Shown here piece after piece: positions 1 through 9,780 of a stretch of 64,000 nt of DNA (the stretch's first letter is position 1; the number at the start of each line of letters is the position of its first letter). The position numbers and the translations under genes were made by a program. Under the pieces are notes generated by a model. That model worked only from the letters and a program-made list of their open reading frames with translations. It was not told the DNA's origin and made no database searches. This DNA comes from Diogma glabrata (lineage: Eukaryota > Arthropoda > Insecta > Diptera > Cylindrotomidae), in the NCBI GenBank assembly GCA_963693315.1, contig OY856187.1, positions 384,447,461 through 384,511,460 of the forward strand. Reading direction: 5' to 3'.

Positions 1-1260
1 AACTATAACGAAGTCTCCAATAATTATATTTCTGTGTGTTTAGAGGACCGGGGTAGAGGGGTTAAAAAAAATTTTTTTTGACCCAAGCGAGTGGGGTGTC
101 ATTTCAAAGAACATCTAATTTGAAATTCGTTGCATTTTGTTTAAGAATTTTGCCCAGTTTTTGAGTTATTGAAAAAAATGCAAAACACAGACCGTCCCCC
201 CCCCCCCCATACGTTTCGACACTGATTGACAGAAAAATTTGCAAAAATTCACAGAGTTAGAAAATTCGGTAAATTTTGTACGAAAGCTATAGCAAAGTCT
301 CCAATAATTATATTTCTGTATGTTTAGAGGACCGGGGAAGAGGGGGTAAAAAAAACTTTTTTTGACCAAAGCGAGTGTGGTGTCATTTGAAGGAACACCT
401 AGTTTAGAATTCCTTGCAATTTTTTTTAGAATTTTGCAGTGCCTAGTTTTTGAGTTATATTAAAAAAAAGTGCAAAATTCAGACCGTTCCCCCCTACGTT
501 TCGACACTGATTGACAGAAAAAAAAATTGTAAGAATCCACAGTGTTAGGAAATTTGGTAAATTTTGTACGACAACTATAGCGAAGTCTCCAATATTTATA
601 TTTCTATGTGTTTAGGGGATCGGGGTAGAGGGGTAAAAAAACTTTTTTTGACACAAGCGAGTGGTTCGTCATTTGAAAGAGCATCTAATTTAAAATTCGT
701 TGCAATTTTTTTTAGAATTTTGCGGTGCCTAGATTTTGAGTTTATGTCGAAAAAGTGCAAAATTCAGACCGTTCCCCCCCATACGTTTCGACCATAAATG
801 ACAGAAAAATTTGTAAAATTTCACAGAGATATTTAGTAAGTTTTGTATGAAAACTACAGCACAGTTTTTGAGTTATGGATAAGAAAGGGAAAAATTCAGA
901 TCGTGCCGCTCCCTACGTTTCGATGATGATTGACAGAAAAAGTTGAAAATATTCACAGAGACAGGAATATTGATAAATTTTGAATGTAAATCACAACGAA
1001 GACTCAAATAATTATATTTCTGTGTGTCTATGGGATGGGTGTGGGGAGGGAAAAACCATTTTTGACCCAAATGAGTGGGGTTACATATGAAAGAGCGCCT
1101 AATTTAAAAAATATTACAATTTGTTTTAGTATTTTGCCATGCACAGTTTTTGTGTTATTGAAAAAAAAAATATTTTTAGTATGTAGCCTTTCCACCCCCC
1201 TAAATTTCAACACTCGCTTGACCGAAAAAGAAATCAAATTTAATACATTTACAAGCTGGT
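1..1260. repeat. Tandem satellite, ~285-bp unit, about 4.5 copies
   Basis: The phrase CTATAGCGAAGTCTCCAATA recurs with small changes near 3, 286, 575 and (degenerate) 991, giving a period of about 283-289 bp. Each unit also carries a TTTTTGACCCAAGCGAGTGG-like stretch, a TTTTTGAGTTAT stretch, a C-run followed by TACGTTTCGACACTGATTGACAG, and CACAGAGTTAG. The fourth unit (about 851-990) has an internal deletion. The short open frames here are by-products of the repeat and no protein is supported. A diverged relative of the unit lies at about 50080-50480, followed there as here by a CACGGAACCCT motif. Confidence 0.85.
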
Positions 1261-2641
1261 TTAATTGAATCTTTTTTATGTTACCAAAAACATCTATGGA
1301 TAATATGTAACCTGAATTAACATTTTTTTTGCCATTTTTGATCAATGTAGATTTGATTGTAATTTACTATTGACATTTATAATTTAAAATTTATTTTGTT
1401 ATGTGTCTATGGTCTGGAAATATAAGGACATTACAACACAACTTTTTGTCAATAATTTTTGATATTGTGTTCTTTTACATTCACGGAACCCTTGACGAGC
1501 CAATTTTATTCGCACTTGTCTGACTGTTTTATTCCTATGCAAAACAAACATAAATTTTAAAACAAAACAGAAATAAAAATTAAACTTGTCGTTGGTGTGT
1601 TTGTATTGGAATTATAGTGTGGATTTATTTGTGATAATTTAAATAAAATACTTTCTCGATATTATTGATTTTGAAAATTTTTGGATGATCTTTTTCTTGA
1701 CTTGATAGTGTGAGGAACTTCTTTTTGAATAATTTTTCTCTGTCGGTTTCATTGTTTTGTTTGAATATGGCAAAGTTTCTTGTGTGAATTGATTTTAATT
1801 TTATTGAAATGAGAACACCAACAAATGACTGGGATGGATAGAAATTGCCTTCAAGATAAAAAAACCAGATGGAAAGCCACATTTTTATATAAAGTATTAT
1901 ATTTTTGGCTATCAAGAAAAATAGATTTGAATTTTACATAGATAAATGCTTAATAGACAAACAAGAAAAAATTTTTGTTTTCTTGACAAAAATGTATCTA
2001 GTTATTAATATCAATTAATCAGTTTTTTAATAATTAATATTGGGGAAAATTACATTACATTAATTAAAATGGGGAAAATTACATTTAGTGTGAGATTTTT
2101 GGTAGAAAATGGTCTCGAGGACAACCAAGCCGTTGTTTTGGAGTACTGGTTGTTATAATAAAATTAAATCGTTGATGACATTAAAGGAAAGGTAAAGGAC
2201 AATAGCGGGTTCGATGTGAAGAATTGAACTGGAAAAAATGAAAGCGAATATTCAATAGTTTGGGCTCAACTTGTGAATTGATGCGTACATGGATGTTACG
2301 CCGTTAGTATTTCAATACAACGAGACACACATAAATAAATAATACAATATATAACAGCTCATAAGTAATATTGGATAGCTGTTGCCTGGATCTCACTTCC
2401 TACATTAAGAAAGAAAACCACACTAATATTAAACGATAATTCTCCTTACAATTCTCTTAAAACTACAATTCAAAATATGGATATAAGTTTTATTTAATAT
2501 TAAGTAATTTTTCGTTTACAATTTTATAGTCTTTGCAACTCTTTAATTTAACTAGTTCAAGTAATTCGTTTATTAACCAAAAAAAAAACTAAACGAAAAC
2601 ACAATCTTATATATTAATACTCTAACGAAAAATTTGTGGAG
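1261..2641. other. AT-rich non-coding DNA, no gene recognised
   Basis: I see no convincing gene. At about 1483-1535 a CACGGAACCCTTGACGAGCC motif is followed by TTCGCACTTGTCTGACT; a close relative occurs at about 50600-50650. This suggests that 1-1640 and 49680-50920 are two copies of one repeat family. A 96-codon frame at 1625-1915 (minus) is AT-rich, low in complexity and has no recognisable motif. Confidence 0.5.
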
Positions 2642-3239
2642 CCTAAGGCTTTTTTAGATTAGATTAGATTATGTTTATTTCTCTTCTTATTAATTTGTTT
2701 ACAAAAGAAATGAATCAAATTTATACATTACATACTATATATCTTATCCTAATACAACTTACTTATAGTTAATTGATACTTGCATAATTAAGTTAGCAAT
2801 TTATTCAAAGTTCCACCGATTCATTTATTACTTAAGAAAACATATATATATGACAATGACTTTTAGTCGTCTGTCACGAGAGGCAAAACAAAATATTACA
2901 TTAATTTACATTCTTTCTTGCAATTCATCTTTCTATTCTATCCCATAATATGACTAATAAAAAATTAATTGTTTCTATACTTAAAGATAACTGTGAATAA
3001 TAAAAAAGGAATAAGGCTTAGCCAATGCTAGTTTACATGTCATTCAGATACTCCCCTATAGTGGGTATATGAAATTCTCCACTTGTAGCAAGATGTACAT
3101 ACTTCTGAGGACGGGAACACAAGTTACCTATCCACAAAAGCTCTGTCGCGGAAGTAGATATTCGTATGTGTAATTTAGCTTTGATTACGCTTCAAGAGCT
3201 TCTGTAGAACTAAACCCATGTGCCCGACCAACCGTATAA

Positions 3240-6200
3240 CTATGCGTTAAAGTCGTTAACTAAATATTGCCTGTATTTGAATGCCTGCGACAAAAACTCA
3301 TTTAAATTTTTCCAGTTTTTCCCATTCAACCAATCCCATAATACTTCTTTCTCGAGGGTTAATTTTCCCAAACATTTTAAACGAAATTCTCCCAGTATTG
3401 GACATACAGCTACAAAGTGATATGTATCTTCCACCTGATTCAAATTACACAAGGAGCAAGTCTTCACTTCTGCACGATAGGTTCGGCTGTTTAAATAAAT
3501 TAAGCCTCCTCTTGCGCGAAATAATGTTCGAATTATACTAAGACTGTGGTTGTCATTAAAGTATACATTGGGTCCGTTGTAACAGAGTTTCCGGTATTCA
3601 CCATGCGAAGATTCTCGAGCTTTTATAATATTTTCCAGGGAGTGCATATCTTTTATCTTTTCTAAAACTGCAGTGGTTTTGGACTCCCATACTTCTTTAT
3701 TAAACTGATTCAAATCAAAATGCACTTCCACTTTTTCAGCGAGACTTCTCCATTCTTGTGTCCAGAATACGTTTTCTTTGATACATTCCATCGCAAGGAA
3801 CTTTGTTAGTCTATTTTCTGGCAGTTGAAGGGTTTTTATGATAAAATCTACATGCAATTTAAAGGTAAATAGAAATAGCTTCGGTGCTCCGGTTTCTAGG
3901 CTAATCATGTAATTTGGCGTGTTTTGCGGAAGTCCAACCAATTTTTTAATGAAAAAACGCTGTAAGGATTCAACTTCTTCGAAATACTGGAAGCCCCATG
4001 TTTGAGCTCCGTAGGATAGTATCGCTCGAGATACTGCATTAAATAATTTATATTTATGCGACACCGGCACAAGTTTTTTGTTGAGAAAATTACTCCACGT
4101 TAGATTGATACTAATTTTCCCCATTTGTAACCTTTTCAAATGCTTTTTCATCGAAAGTTGGGGTGTTATTTGGACTCCTAGATATTTATAACTGTTTACC
4201 ACTTCAATGCTATTGCCCTGGAGATACCATGCTTCATTTGCAGATCTTTTACCCCCTCTGCTGAAAATCATTATTTTAGATTGATCTAGATTAATTGATA
4301 GGTTCCATCTGGTGCAATACTGTTCTAGATTTTGAATCATCTTCTGGAGTGTTTCAGGATTATCAGCTAGTAACACAATGTCGTCTGCATACATTAGAAG
4401 TTTGATATTCCAGTTTACCATTTTAATACCCCCTTCCAAATGTTCATAGATGTCATTTAAAAAAAGTGCGAACAATAGTGGGCTAAGAAGGCAACCTTGT
4501 TTAACACCCATCAATGTTTCAAACCAGTGTGATAAATCCTTACCATTCCAAACTGCTGACATTGTATTATGATATAGTGATTTGAGAATATTAATAAACT
4601 TTGTCGATACCCCCATATTAGACAGTTTATAGAAAAGTGCATCCCTATCAATGCAATCAAAGGCTGCTCGAAAATCCACAAAGAATGCGTAGATTTTTTG
4701 TTTCTTGTGTTTAAGTTTTAATTTGATAATACAGAACAATGAGAAAATGCAATCATTGGTGGAATATCCTCGTCTAAACCCTGCTTGAAATTCATTGAGG
4801 AGCTTTTTCTGAGCAACAAATTTCTCCAATCTGTTCAGAAGAATGCCAGTAAATATTTTCGCGACGGTGTTTATAAAAGAAATACCCCTATAATTTTCGG
4901 CTCTATTTACATCACCCTTCTTGAAAATTGGGAATATTATTGAACGTTTGAATGATTCGGGGGCAGTTCCACTGCGAAATATTTCATTTAGGGTTATTGC
5001 TAATTCATTCAGTAAAGAGATTGGTGCGCACTTATAGAATTCAAACGGGATGCGATCCATACCTGGGGCCTTGTTATTTTTAGCTGACTTAAGTACTGCC
5101 AGTATTTCATTTACCACAATATCTTCGTCTAAAATTACGTTGATTATCGAAGGTTCTGCATATGACGTTGGATTAGTATTAAAAGGGGGATTTAACAAGG
5201 AGCGAAAATGTTGCACTATATGTGTAATATCTAAGTTATTTCCTACTATGAGACCGCGCATTTGCAATTTGCATGCGATAGTCCACCACTCACCAGAATC
5301 TTTAACGTTGGAAAGTCTTCTTGTAAGCGATAGATAATATTCTTGTGTTTTAGTTCTACACATATGCTTGTATTGATAATTTGCTTGCAGCATATACAGG
5401 CTTTTGGTAAGTGCTGTATTTCTTTTTCGGAACAAATTTAATAATCGAAAGCACTTTTTACGGGCCAGCAAGCACTCATAGTCAAACCATTTATTTTTGA
5501 ATTCTACACATCTTTGTTGGATTATTTTTGGGACGGATTTGGTTACGTTATATATGATGTTTGTAATAAACTCAATTGGTTTTGGTTGTAGGTTCGGGTT
5601 GGGATCACGTGATAGTAAATGGTTAATCTTATTGTGGTATTGCTCTATTTTATCGTCAGCCCATTTAATTTTCGGTAAGAGTGTTAATGGTTGATGGGGC
5701 CTTTGTGCTTTATTTCCATATAATTGTAACACAATCGGCATGTGATCAGAGAAATTTTGTGGTACCACCTTGAAATCCTTTACTTCATGTAGCAGATCTA
5801 TTGAGGCGCTGCAAATATCAATTACTGACGAGCCTCTTTCAGCCACAAACGTAAATTCTCCTCCTGTGTCCCCAGGCGTGCGTCCATTTAAAATTACCCC
5901 ACCTATATCATCAACAAAATCTAGGAACTTCTTCCCTCTGCTATCAGTCTTACTATCTTTTGATATCCTTTCCAGGTACAGATTTGGAAATTGTTCAAGA
6001 ATACTGATTTCAAAATTCTGTTCACTACCGATTCGAATATTTAAATCTCTAATTATTATGTAATTTTCAGCCACACCTAAACCAAAAAAGCTTTTTAAAC
6101 ATTCGAAATCACTATCCCATTTGTTACAGTTGATGTATGTAGGCACGAATATCACACTTTGATGGCTGAGTTTGGCTGATAGGACTATTATATTGTTATA

Positions 6201-6512
6201 ATTACCGAATTTTAATTGAAGGACTTCTTTTAGATTTTTTCTGAATCCATATAAACACCCACCACTAGCTCGACCAAAGTTATGAGTTTTTGTTGCAGGC
6301 ACCCATTTCAGTTCAAAATTATTGAAATACTTTTCGTTTTCTTCCGTTACAAAAGTTTCTAAAAGAAAAAAAATTTCATGACTTTTTACGAAACTAAAAA
6401 AACTAGGTGATAAAATCTTATTGACTAAACCCGCTATATTATATGATAAGATATTAATATTACTAGACTGTGAGTTACTTAAATTTAAATTTGATCCACT
6501 TGTATGTAATTG
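3240..6512 (-). CDS. LINE ORF2: AP endonuclease and reverse transcriptase
   Basis: The frame is open for 1090 codons directly after the ORF1 TAG. In order it holds an APE-type endonuclease (SYNIAG about residue 25, LLET about 48, RDLN about 160, SDHM about 250), a reverse transcriptase (FVDFRAAFD about 610, GCLLSPLL, YADD about 708) and a C-terminal Cys-His cluster (CSLCN..H..CP about 1016-1036). It nicks target DNA and copies element RNA from the nick. No ATG lies between the ORF1 stop and the SDHM motif, so no AUG start could include the endonuclease. The usual Gly before DLN is Arg here (RDLN). The conserved N, E, D and H motifs and the YADD are present, so the enzyme looks potentially active. 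A GTG at 6302 is an arbitrary start that would cut off the endonuclease N terminus. Confidence 0.92.
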   Translation of the reverse strand, partial: QLHTSGSNLNLSNSQSSNINILSYNIAGLVNKILSPSFFSFVKSHEIFFLLETFVTEENEKYFNNFELKWVPATKTHNFGRASGGCLYGFRKNLKEVLQLKFGNYNNIIVLSAKLSHQSVIFVPTYINCNKWDSDFECLKSFFGLGVAENYIIIRDLNIRIGSEQNFEISILEQFPNLYLERISKDSKTDSRGKKFLDFVDDIGGVILNGRTPGDTGGEFTFVAERGSSVIDICSASIDLLHEVKDFKVVPQNFSDHMPIVLQLYGNKAQRPHQPLTLLPKIKWADDKIEQYHNKINHLLSRDPNPNLQPKPIEFITNIIYNVTKSVPKIIQQRCVEFKNKWFDYECLLARKKCFRLLNLFRKRNTALTKSLYMLQANYQYKHMCRTKTQEYYLSLTRRLSNVKDSGEWWTIACKLQMRGLIVGNNLDITHIVQHFRSLLNPPFNTNPTSYAEPSIINVILDEDIVVNEILAVLKSAKNNKAPGMDRIPFEFYKCAPISLLNELAITLNEIFRSGTAPESFKRSIIFPIFKKGDVNRAENYRGISFINTVAKIFTGILLNRLEKFVAQKKLLNEFQAGFRRGYSTNDCIFSLFCIIKLKLKHKKQKIYAFFVDFRAAFDCIDRDALFYKLSNMGVSTKFINILKSLYHNTMSAVWNGKDLSHWFETLMGVKQGCLLSPLLFALFLNDIYEHLEGGIKMVNWNIKLLMYADDIVLLADNPETLQKMIQNLEQYCTRWNLSINLDQSKIMIFSRGGKRSANEAWYLQGNSIEVVNSYKYLGVQITPQLSMKKHLKRLQMGKISINLTWSNFLNKKLVPVSHKYKLFNAVSRAILSYGAQTWGFQYFEEVESLQRFFIKKLVGLPQNTPNYMISLETGAPKLFLFTFKLHVDFIIKTLQLPENRLTKFLAMECIKENVFWTQEWRSLAEKVEVHFDLNQFNKEVWESKTTAVLEKIKDMHSLENIIKARESSHGEYRKLCYNGPNVYFNDNHSLSIIRTLFRARGGLIYLNSRTYRAEVKTCSLCNLNQVEDTYHFVAVCPILGEFRLKCLGKLTLEKEVLWDWLNGKNWKNLNEFLSQAFKYRQYLVNDFNA

Positions 6513-6518
6513 CTATTC
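6504..6518 (-). promoter_or_regulatory. Candidate stop-codon readthrough site (UAG CAA UUA)
   Basis: On the minus strand the ORF1/ORF2 junction reads GAA TAG CAA TTA CAT. TAG followed by CAA TTA fits the UAG-CAR-YYA consensus known for efficient readthrough in tobacco mosaic virus and related plant viruses. ORF2 is in the same frame and has no AUG before the endonuclease motifs, so readthrough is the simplest way to make it. A nonsense mutation in an originally fused ORF is the main alternative. Confidence 0.7.
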
Positions 6519-7322
6519 ATCCCTATTTGCCGCATGACCATTTTCCCTTGTAACTAATGAGTTTAAAAATTTGGTGATGTCCACATTTGTCAACACTTTA
6601 AGTTTCTGTATTCCATCGAGACTCCCATGTAATAATGTTTTGTTTTCTGTGTCCATTGTAAATATTTCCTTTTCAATAAATAGCTTATCATTTCTGACCA
6701 TGATTTTGTTCCTACATCCTTGTTTTACGATTTCTTTCCGAATTGCCAGCAATCTTAAGTGTTTTTTCCGATAGTATGGAGTATAGTCTCTGTTTACAGC
6801 CATTCCAGTATCCTTTAATTTTTTGCAGTTCTTCAGGATACGCCCTATATCATCTGGATTGTTAAGTTCTGCTAAAATTTGACGTGTTGTCCTGCCAAGT
6901 TGTGTAGCTTTGGCCATTTCCACATTTTCCACTCCAAGTATGTTCTTCAAGAAATCAAGAACATTCGTTTTCAGATCAGGCACATTTTGCGGGATGACTA
7001 TAAAGATTAAATTCTTTCGCCGATTGAAATTTTTTAATTGCTCAATTTCGTGCTGAAAGGCCTGACTTTGTATAGTAAGCTGTAGCATTTCGTTTTTTAG
7101 ATCTTTGTAATTTTCTTTTATCACATGCACTTCCGATAAGAGATCATTATTGGTTGCTAGATGCTGTAACTTATTATCGATCAATTTGCTGAACTCGGCC
7201 ATAAGTTGATCGAATGACATTGCACCAACTTTCATCGCTTCTCCCATTTGACTTCTTTTATTTGTTTGGGGCTGGCTCTCCGGAGAAGTTTCGTCGATTT
7301 TCCTTTTGTTATTGCCTTTCAT
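6513..7322 (-). CDS. LINE ORF1 protein (coiled coil plus RRM-like RNA-binding region)
   Basis: 269 codons starting at an ATG about 460 nt inside the element. The N-terminal ~30 residues are basic and polar. Residues about 40-100 are heptad-like and rich in L, K, E and Q, consistent with a coiled coil. A segment beginning NFNRRKNLIFIVIPQN (about residue 100) resembles the start of the L1 ORF1p RRM, and the following region with RDYTPYYRKKHLRLLAIRKE resembles the L1-type C-terminal domain. Proteins of this type bind element RNA and act as nucleic-acid chaperones in the RNP. No zinc knuckle is present. The frame ends in GAA TAG and ORF2 continues in the same frame with no AUG, so this protein is probably the abundant product and also the N terminus of a readthrough fusion. 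Domain calls are by eye. Confidence 0.85.
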   Translation of the reverse strand: MKGNNKRKIDETSPESQPQTNKRSQMGEAMKVGAMSFDQLMAEFSKLIDNKLQHLATNNDLLSEVHVIKENYKDLKNEMLQLTIQSQAFQHEIEQLKNFNRRKNLIFIVIPQNVPDLKTNVLDFLKNILGVENVEMAKATQLGRTTRQILAELNNPDDIGRILKNCKKLKDTGMAVNRDYTPYYRKKHLRLLAIRKEIVKQGCRNKIMVRNDKLFIEKEIFTMDTENKTLLHGSLDGIQKLKVLTNVDITKFLNSLVTRENGHAANRDE

Positions 7323-7797
7323 ATGCGAGATTGAATTTGTTATAACTGTTTGTGTTTATGCCACGGCAGTTTTCACAACACTCACAGATATTTGTTGATC
7401 AGAGTATGACTTATTGGCCATACAAATTTACACGGATTTTGTTTGTTTCTCACTTAAATGTTTGTGGTTTTTCAGTTAAATGTATTTTATATTAAAACTG
7501 GATATTTATGTGACCACTTTTTATTTTCTCAAATAATATGTTTGACGTTTAGAAAATAATATAAAAATTTGAGGTTATATCCAATAATTTTTCTTTTGGC
7601 AATATATTACGAATTTTTGATTTTTATTGTTTTTGCTTTCTATTTAATTATTTGCCTTGGTTTCTTATTGACAAAAAACACCACTTTGGTATTGCAAACC
7701 TTCTTAAACTATTAATTTACATTTATTTTTATGAGATAATAAAAAAATAGATGAAGTGCGATCGCAATCAGTGTTGCCAACCCCTAAGGCTTTTTTA

Positions 7798-8077
7798 TTC
7801 GCAGATGGATTCATTTCAAATTTTCACTGCTACTTGATATTAGTGTAACTTAGATTTTAAAGATTTTTCACACAAATCAGATCATAAATAAAAACGTTAT
7901 AAACGAATTAAATTTATTTTTGAATTTAAGCGAACTTCCCCATACAATATGAAATGGACTTGCCCAAGCCATATTTTTTTTTCACAAAAAACGCAAAATT
8001 TTGTAACTTTGTTATTATGTACGACCGTTAAAAGTGTGAAACAATCGTAGATGGAATGAGATTTTTTTTTTAATCTG
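7798..8077. other. AT-rich flank, nothing recognised
   Basis: DNA beside the LINE target site. I see no coding region or structured repeat here. Confidence 0.4.
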
Positions 8078-9780
8078 CTCTAAATTAAAACTTTTTCCGA
8101 AATTCTAAAAATATTGCAAAAATTATTACAAAATCAAAAATACAAACTTTTTCAAATTCCAAAAATATTTCAAAATTAAATTACATTTACGTCATAAAAA
8201 CAGCTAAATTTTTTTTTCCAAAAAATTGGCTAAGAAAATAAATAAAATCATTTTTTGACACACTTGACATCATGTTTTGATAAACTTATAATGCCATAAT
8301 TCTCTATAATAATAATAAAATATCATGTCATAAAAACTATTAATTTAATTTTTTTCTAAAAAAATTGGGTAAAAAATAAATAAAAATCTTTCTTTTGACA
8401 CACTTGACAATATTTTTTTGACAAACTTTTAATGCAATAATCTAGTTTTTGATCTCACATACCAATCCCAACCATCAAGATTTCTCCAAATTTAATGTTT
8501 CTACTCGTAATCACTTAAAATGAACGTTTTTTAAGCCAAAAATATGGAAATTTGCAATTTTTGACACACATGGTGATTTTTTTGACACACTTCCGGTACA
8601 GTTATCGAACACAGCGTCCTCTTGGACCTGTCCCTTGTGTATACCTATTTTTAGAAAAAAAATTTGAAATCCCTCAAGCGTTTTCCCTGCAGCGTAGGCA
8701 ATGACGGACATACAGACATACATTTTTTTTTTGGCGTTTTTAGAATCAGCATCTTCCAAAAATATTGTTAAATTAAATAAAATCAAACTTTTTCAAAATT
8801 CCAAAAATATTTCAAAAATTAGAATAAAATCAAATATTTAAATTTTTTCTAAATTCCAATAATATTTCAAAAATTCTTAAAAATTCAAACTTTTTTCAAA
8901 ATTCTAAAAATATGGCAAAAATTATTACAAAATAAATTAAAACTTTTGCCGAAATCCTAAAAATATTGCGAAAATTATTACAAAATCAAAAATACAAACT
9001 TTTTCAAAATTCCAAAAATATTTCAAAAACTATAAAAAATTAAAAAATTTCCATGTCCAATTTCATTTTAAATTAAATTTACGTCATAAAAACAGCTTAA
9101 TTTTTTTCCCAAAAAATTGGCTAAAAAAAATAAATGAAATCATTTTTTGACACACTTGACATTATTTTTTGACAAACGTATAATGCCATAATTCTCTATA
9201 ATAATAATAAAATATCATGTCATACAAACTATTAATTTAATTTTTTTCTAAAAAAATTGGGTAAAAAATAAATAAAAACCTTCTTTTGACACACCTGACA
9301 ACATTTTTTGACAAACATATAATGCCATAATTTTCAATAATAATAATAAAATTTCATTTCAAACAAACAATTTTATTTTTTCCTAAAAATTGGCTAAAAA
9401 AATAAATAAAAATCTTTTGACACACTTTACAACATTTTTTTGACAAACTTATAATGCAATAATCTAATTTTTGATCTCACATACCAATCCCGACCATCAA
9501 GATTTCTCCAAATTTAATGTTCCTACTCATAATCACTTAAAATGAACATTTTTTAAGCAAAAGCTATGAAAATTTGCTATTTTTGACACACATAATAATT
9601 TTTTTGACGCACTTCCGGTACAGTTATCGAACACAGCGTCCTCTCAGACCTGTCCCTTGTGAATACCTATTTTAAGAAAAAAAATTTTGAAATCCCTCCA
9701 GCCGTTTTCCCTGCAGCGGCCGACAGACAGTCATACATTTTTTTTTGCTTTTTTAGAATCAGTAGGTCCTAAAACGTCGA
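8078..9780. repeat. ~850-bp tandem duplication with internal ~115-bp sub-repeats
   Basis: The block beginning TAAATTAAAACTTTT at 8081 recurs at about 8933. Both copies contain the landmark CCGGTACAGTTATCGAACAC (about 8593 and 9615) and later a Pst I-like CCCTGCAGCG. Inside each copy a unit of about 115 bp (AATTGGCTAA, ATAAAATCATTTTTTGACACAC, TATAATGCCATAATTCTC) is repeated: two units in the first copy and three in the second, so the second has gained a sub-repeat. No protein is supported. This is probably a non-autonomous or satellite-like element; family unknown. Confidence 0.75.

Larger units (their letters stand above)
2657..7782 (-). mobile_element. Full-length non-LTR retrotransposon (LINE) with 15-bp TSD
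   Basis: The element is bounded by identical 15-bp direct repeats, CCTAAGGCTTTTTTA, at 2642-2656 and 7783-7797. Read on the minus strand it starts at 7782 with GGGTTGGCAACACTGATTG, has a roughly 460-nt 5' leader, then ORF1 (6513-7322), ORF2 (3240-6512), a roughly 580-nt 3' UTR and a short tail of TAATC units (plus strand GATTA x3 at 2657-2671) instead of poly(A). Short-repeat tails are known for CR1/L2-like and I-like LINEs. The L1-like ORF1 and the C-terminal CCHC of ORF2 do not settle the clade, so I leave it unassigned. Both ORFs are free of frameshifts, which suggests a recent insertion. Confidence 0.95.

Noticed and set aside
1..1345. Several 60-105-codon ORFs in the left edge
   Set aside because: They repeat with the satellite unit and have no stable frame or motif.
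3240..6302. GTG at 6302 as the ORF2 start
   Set aside because: It would remove the first endonuclease motifs, which lie in the same frame just upstream; the open frame continues to the ORF1 stop.
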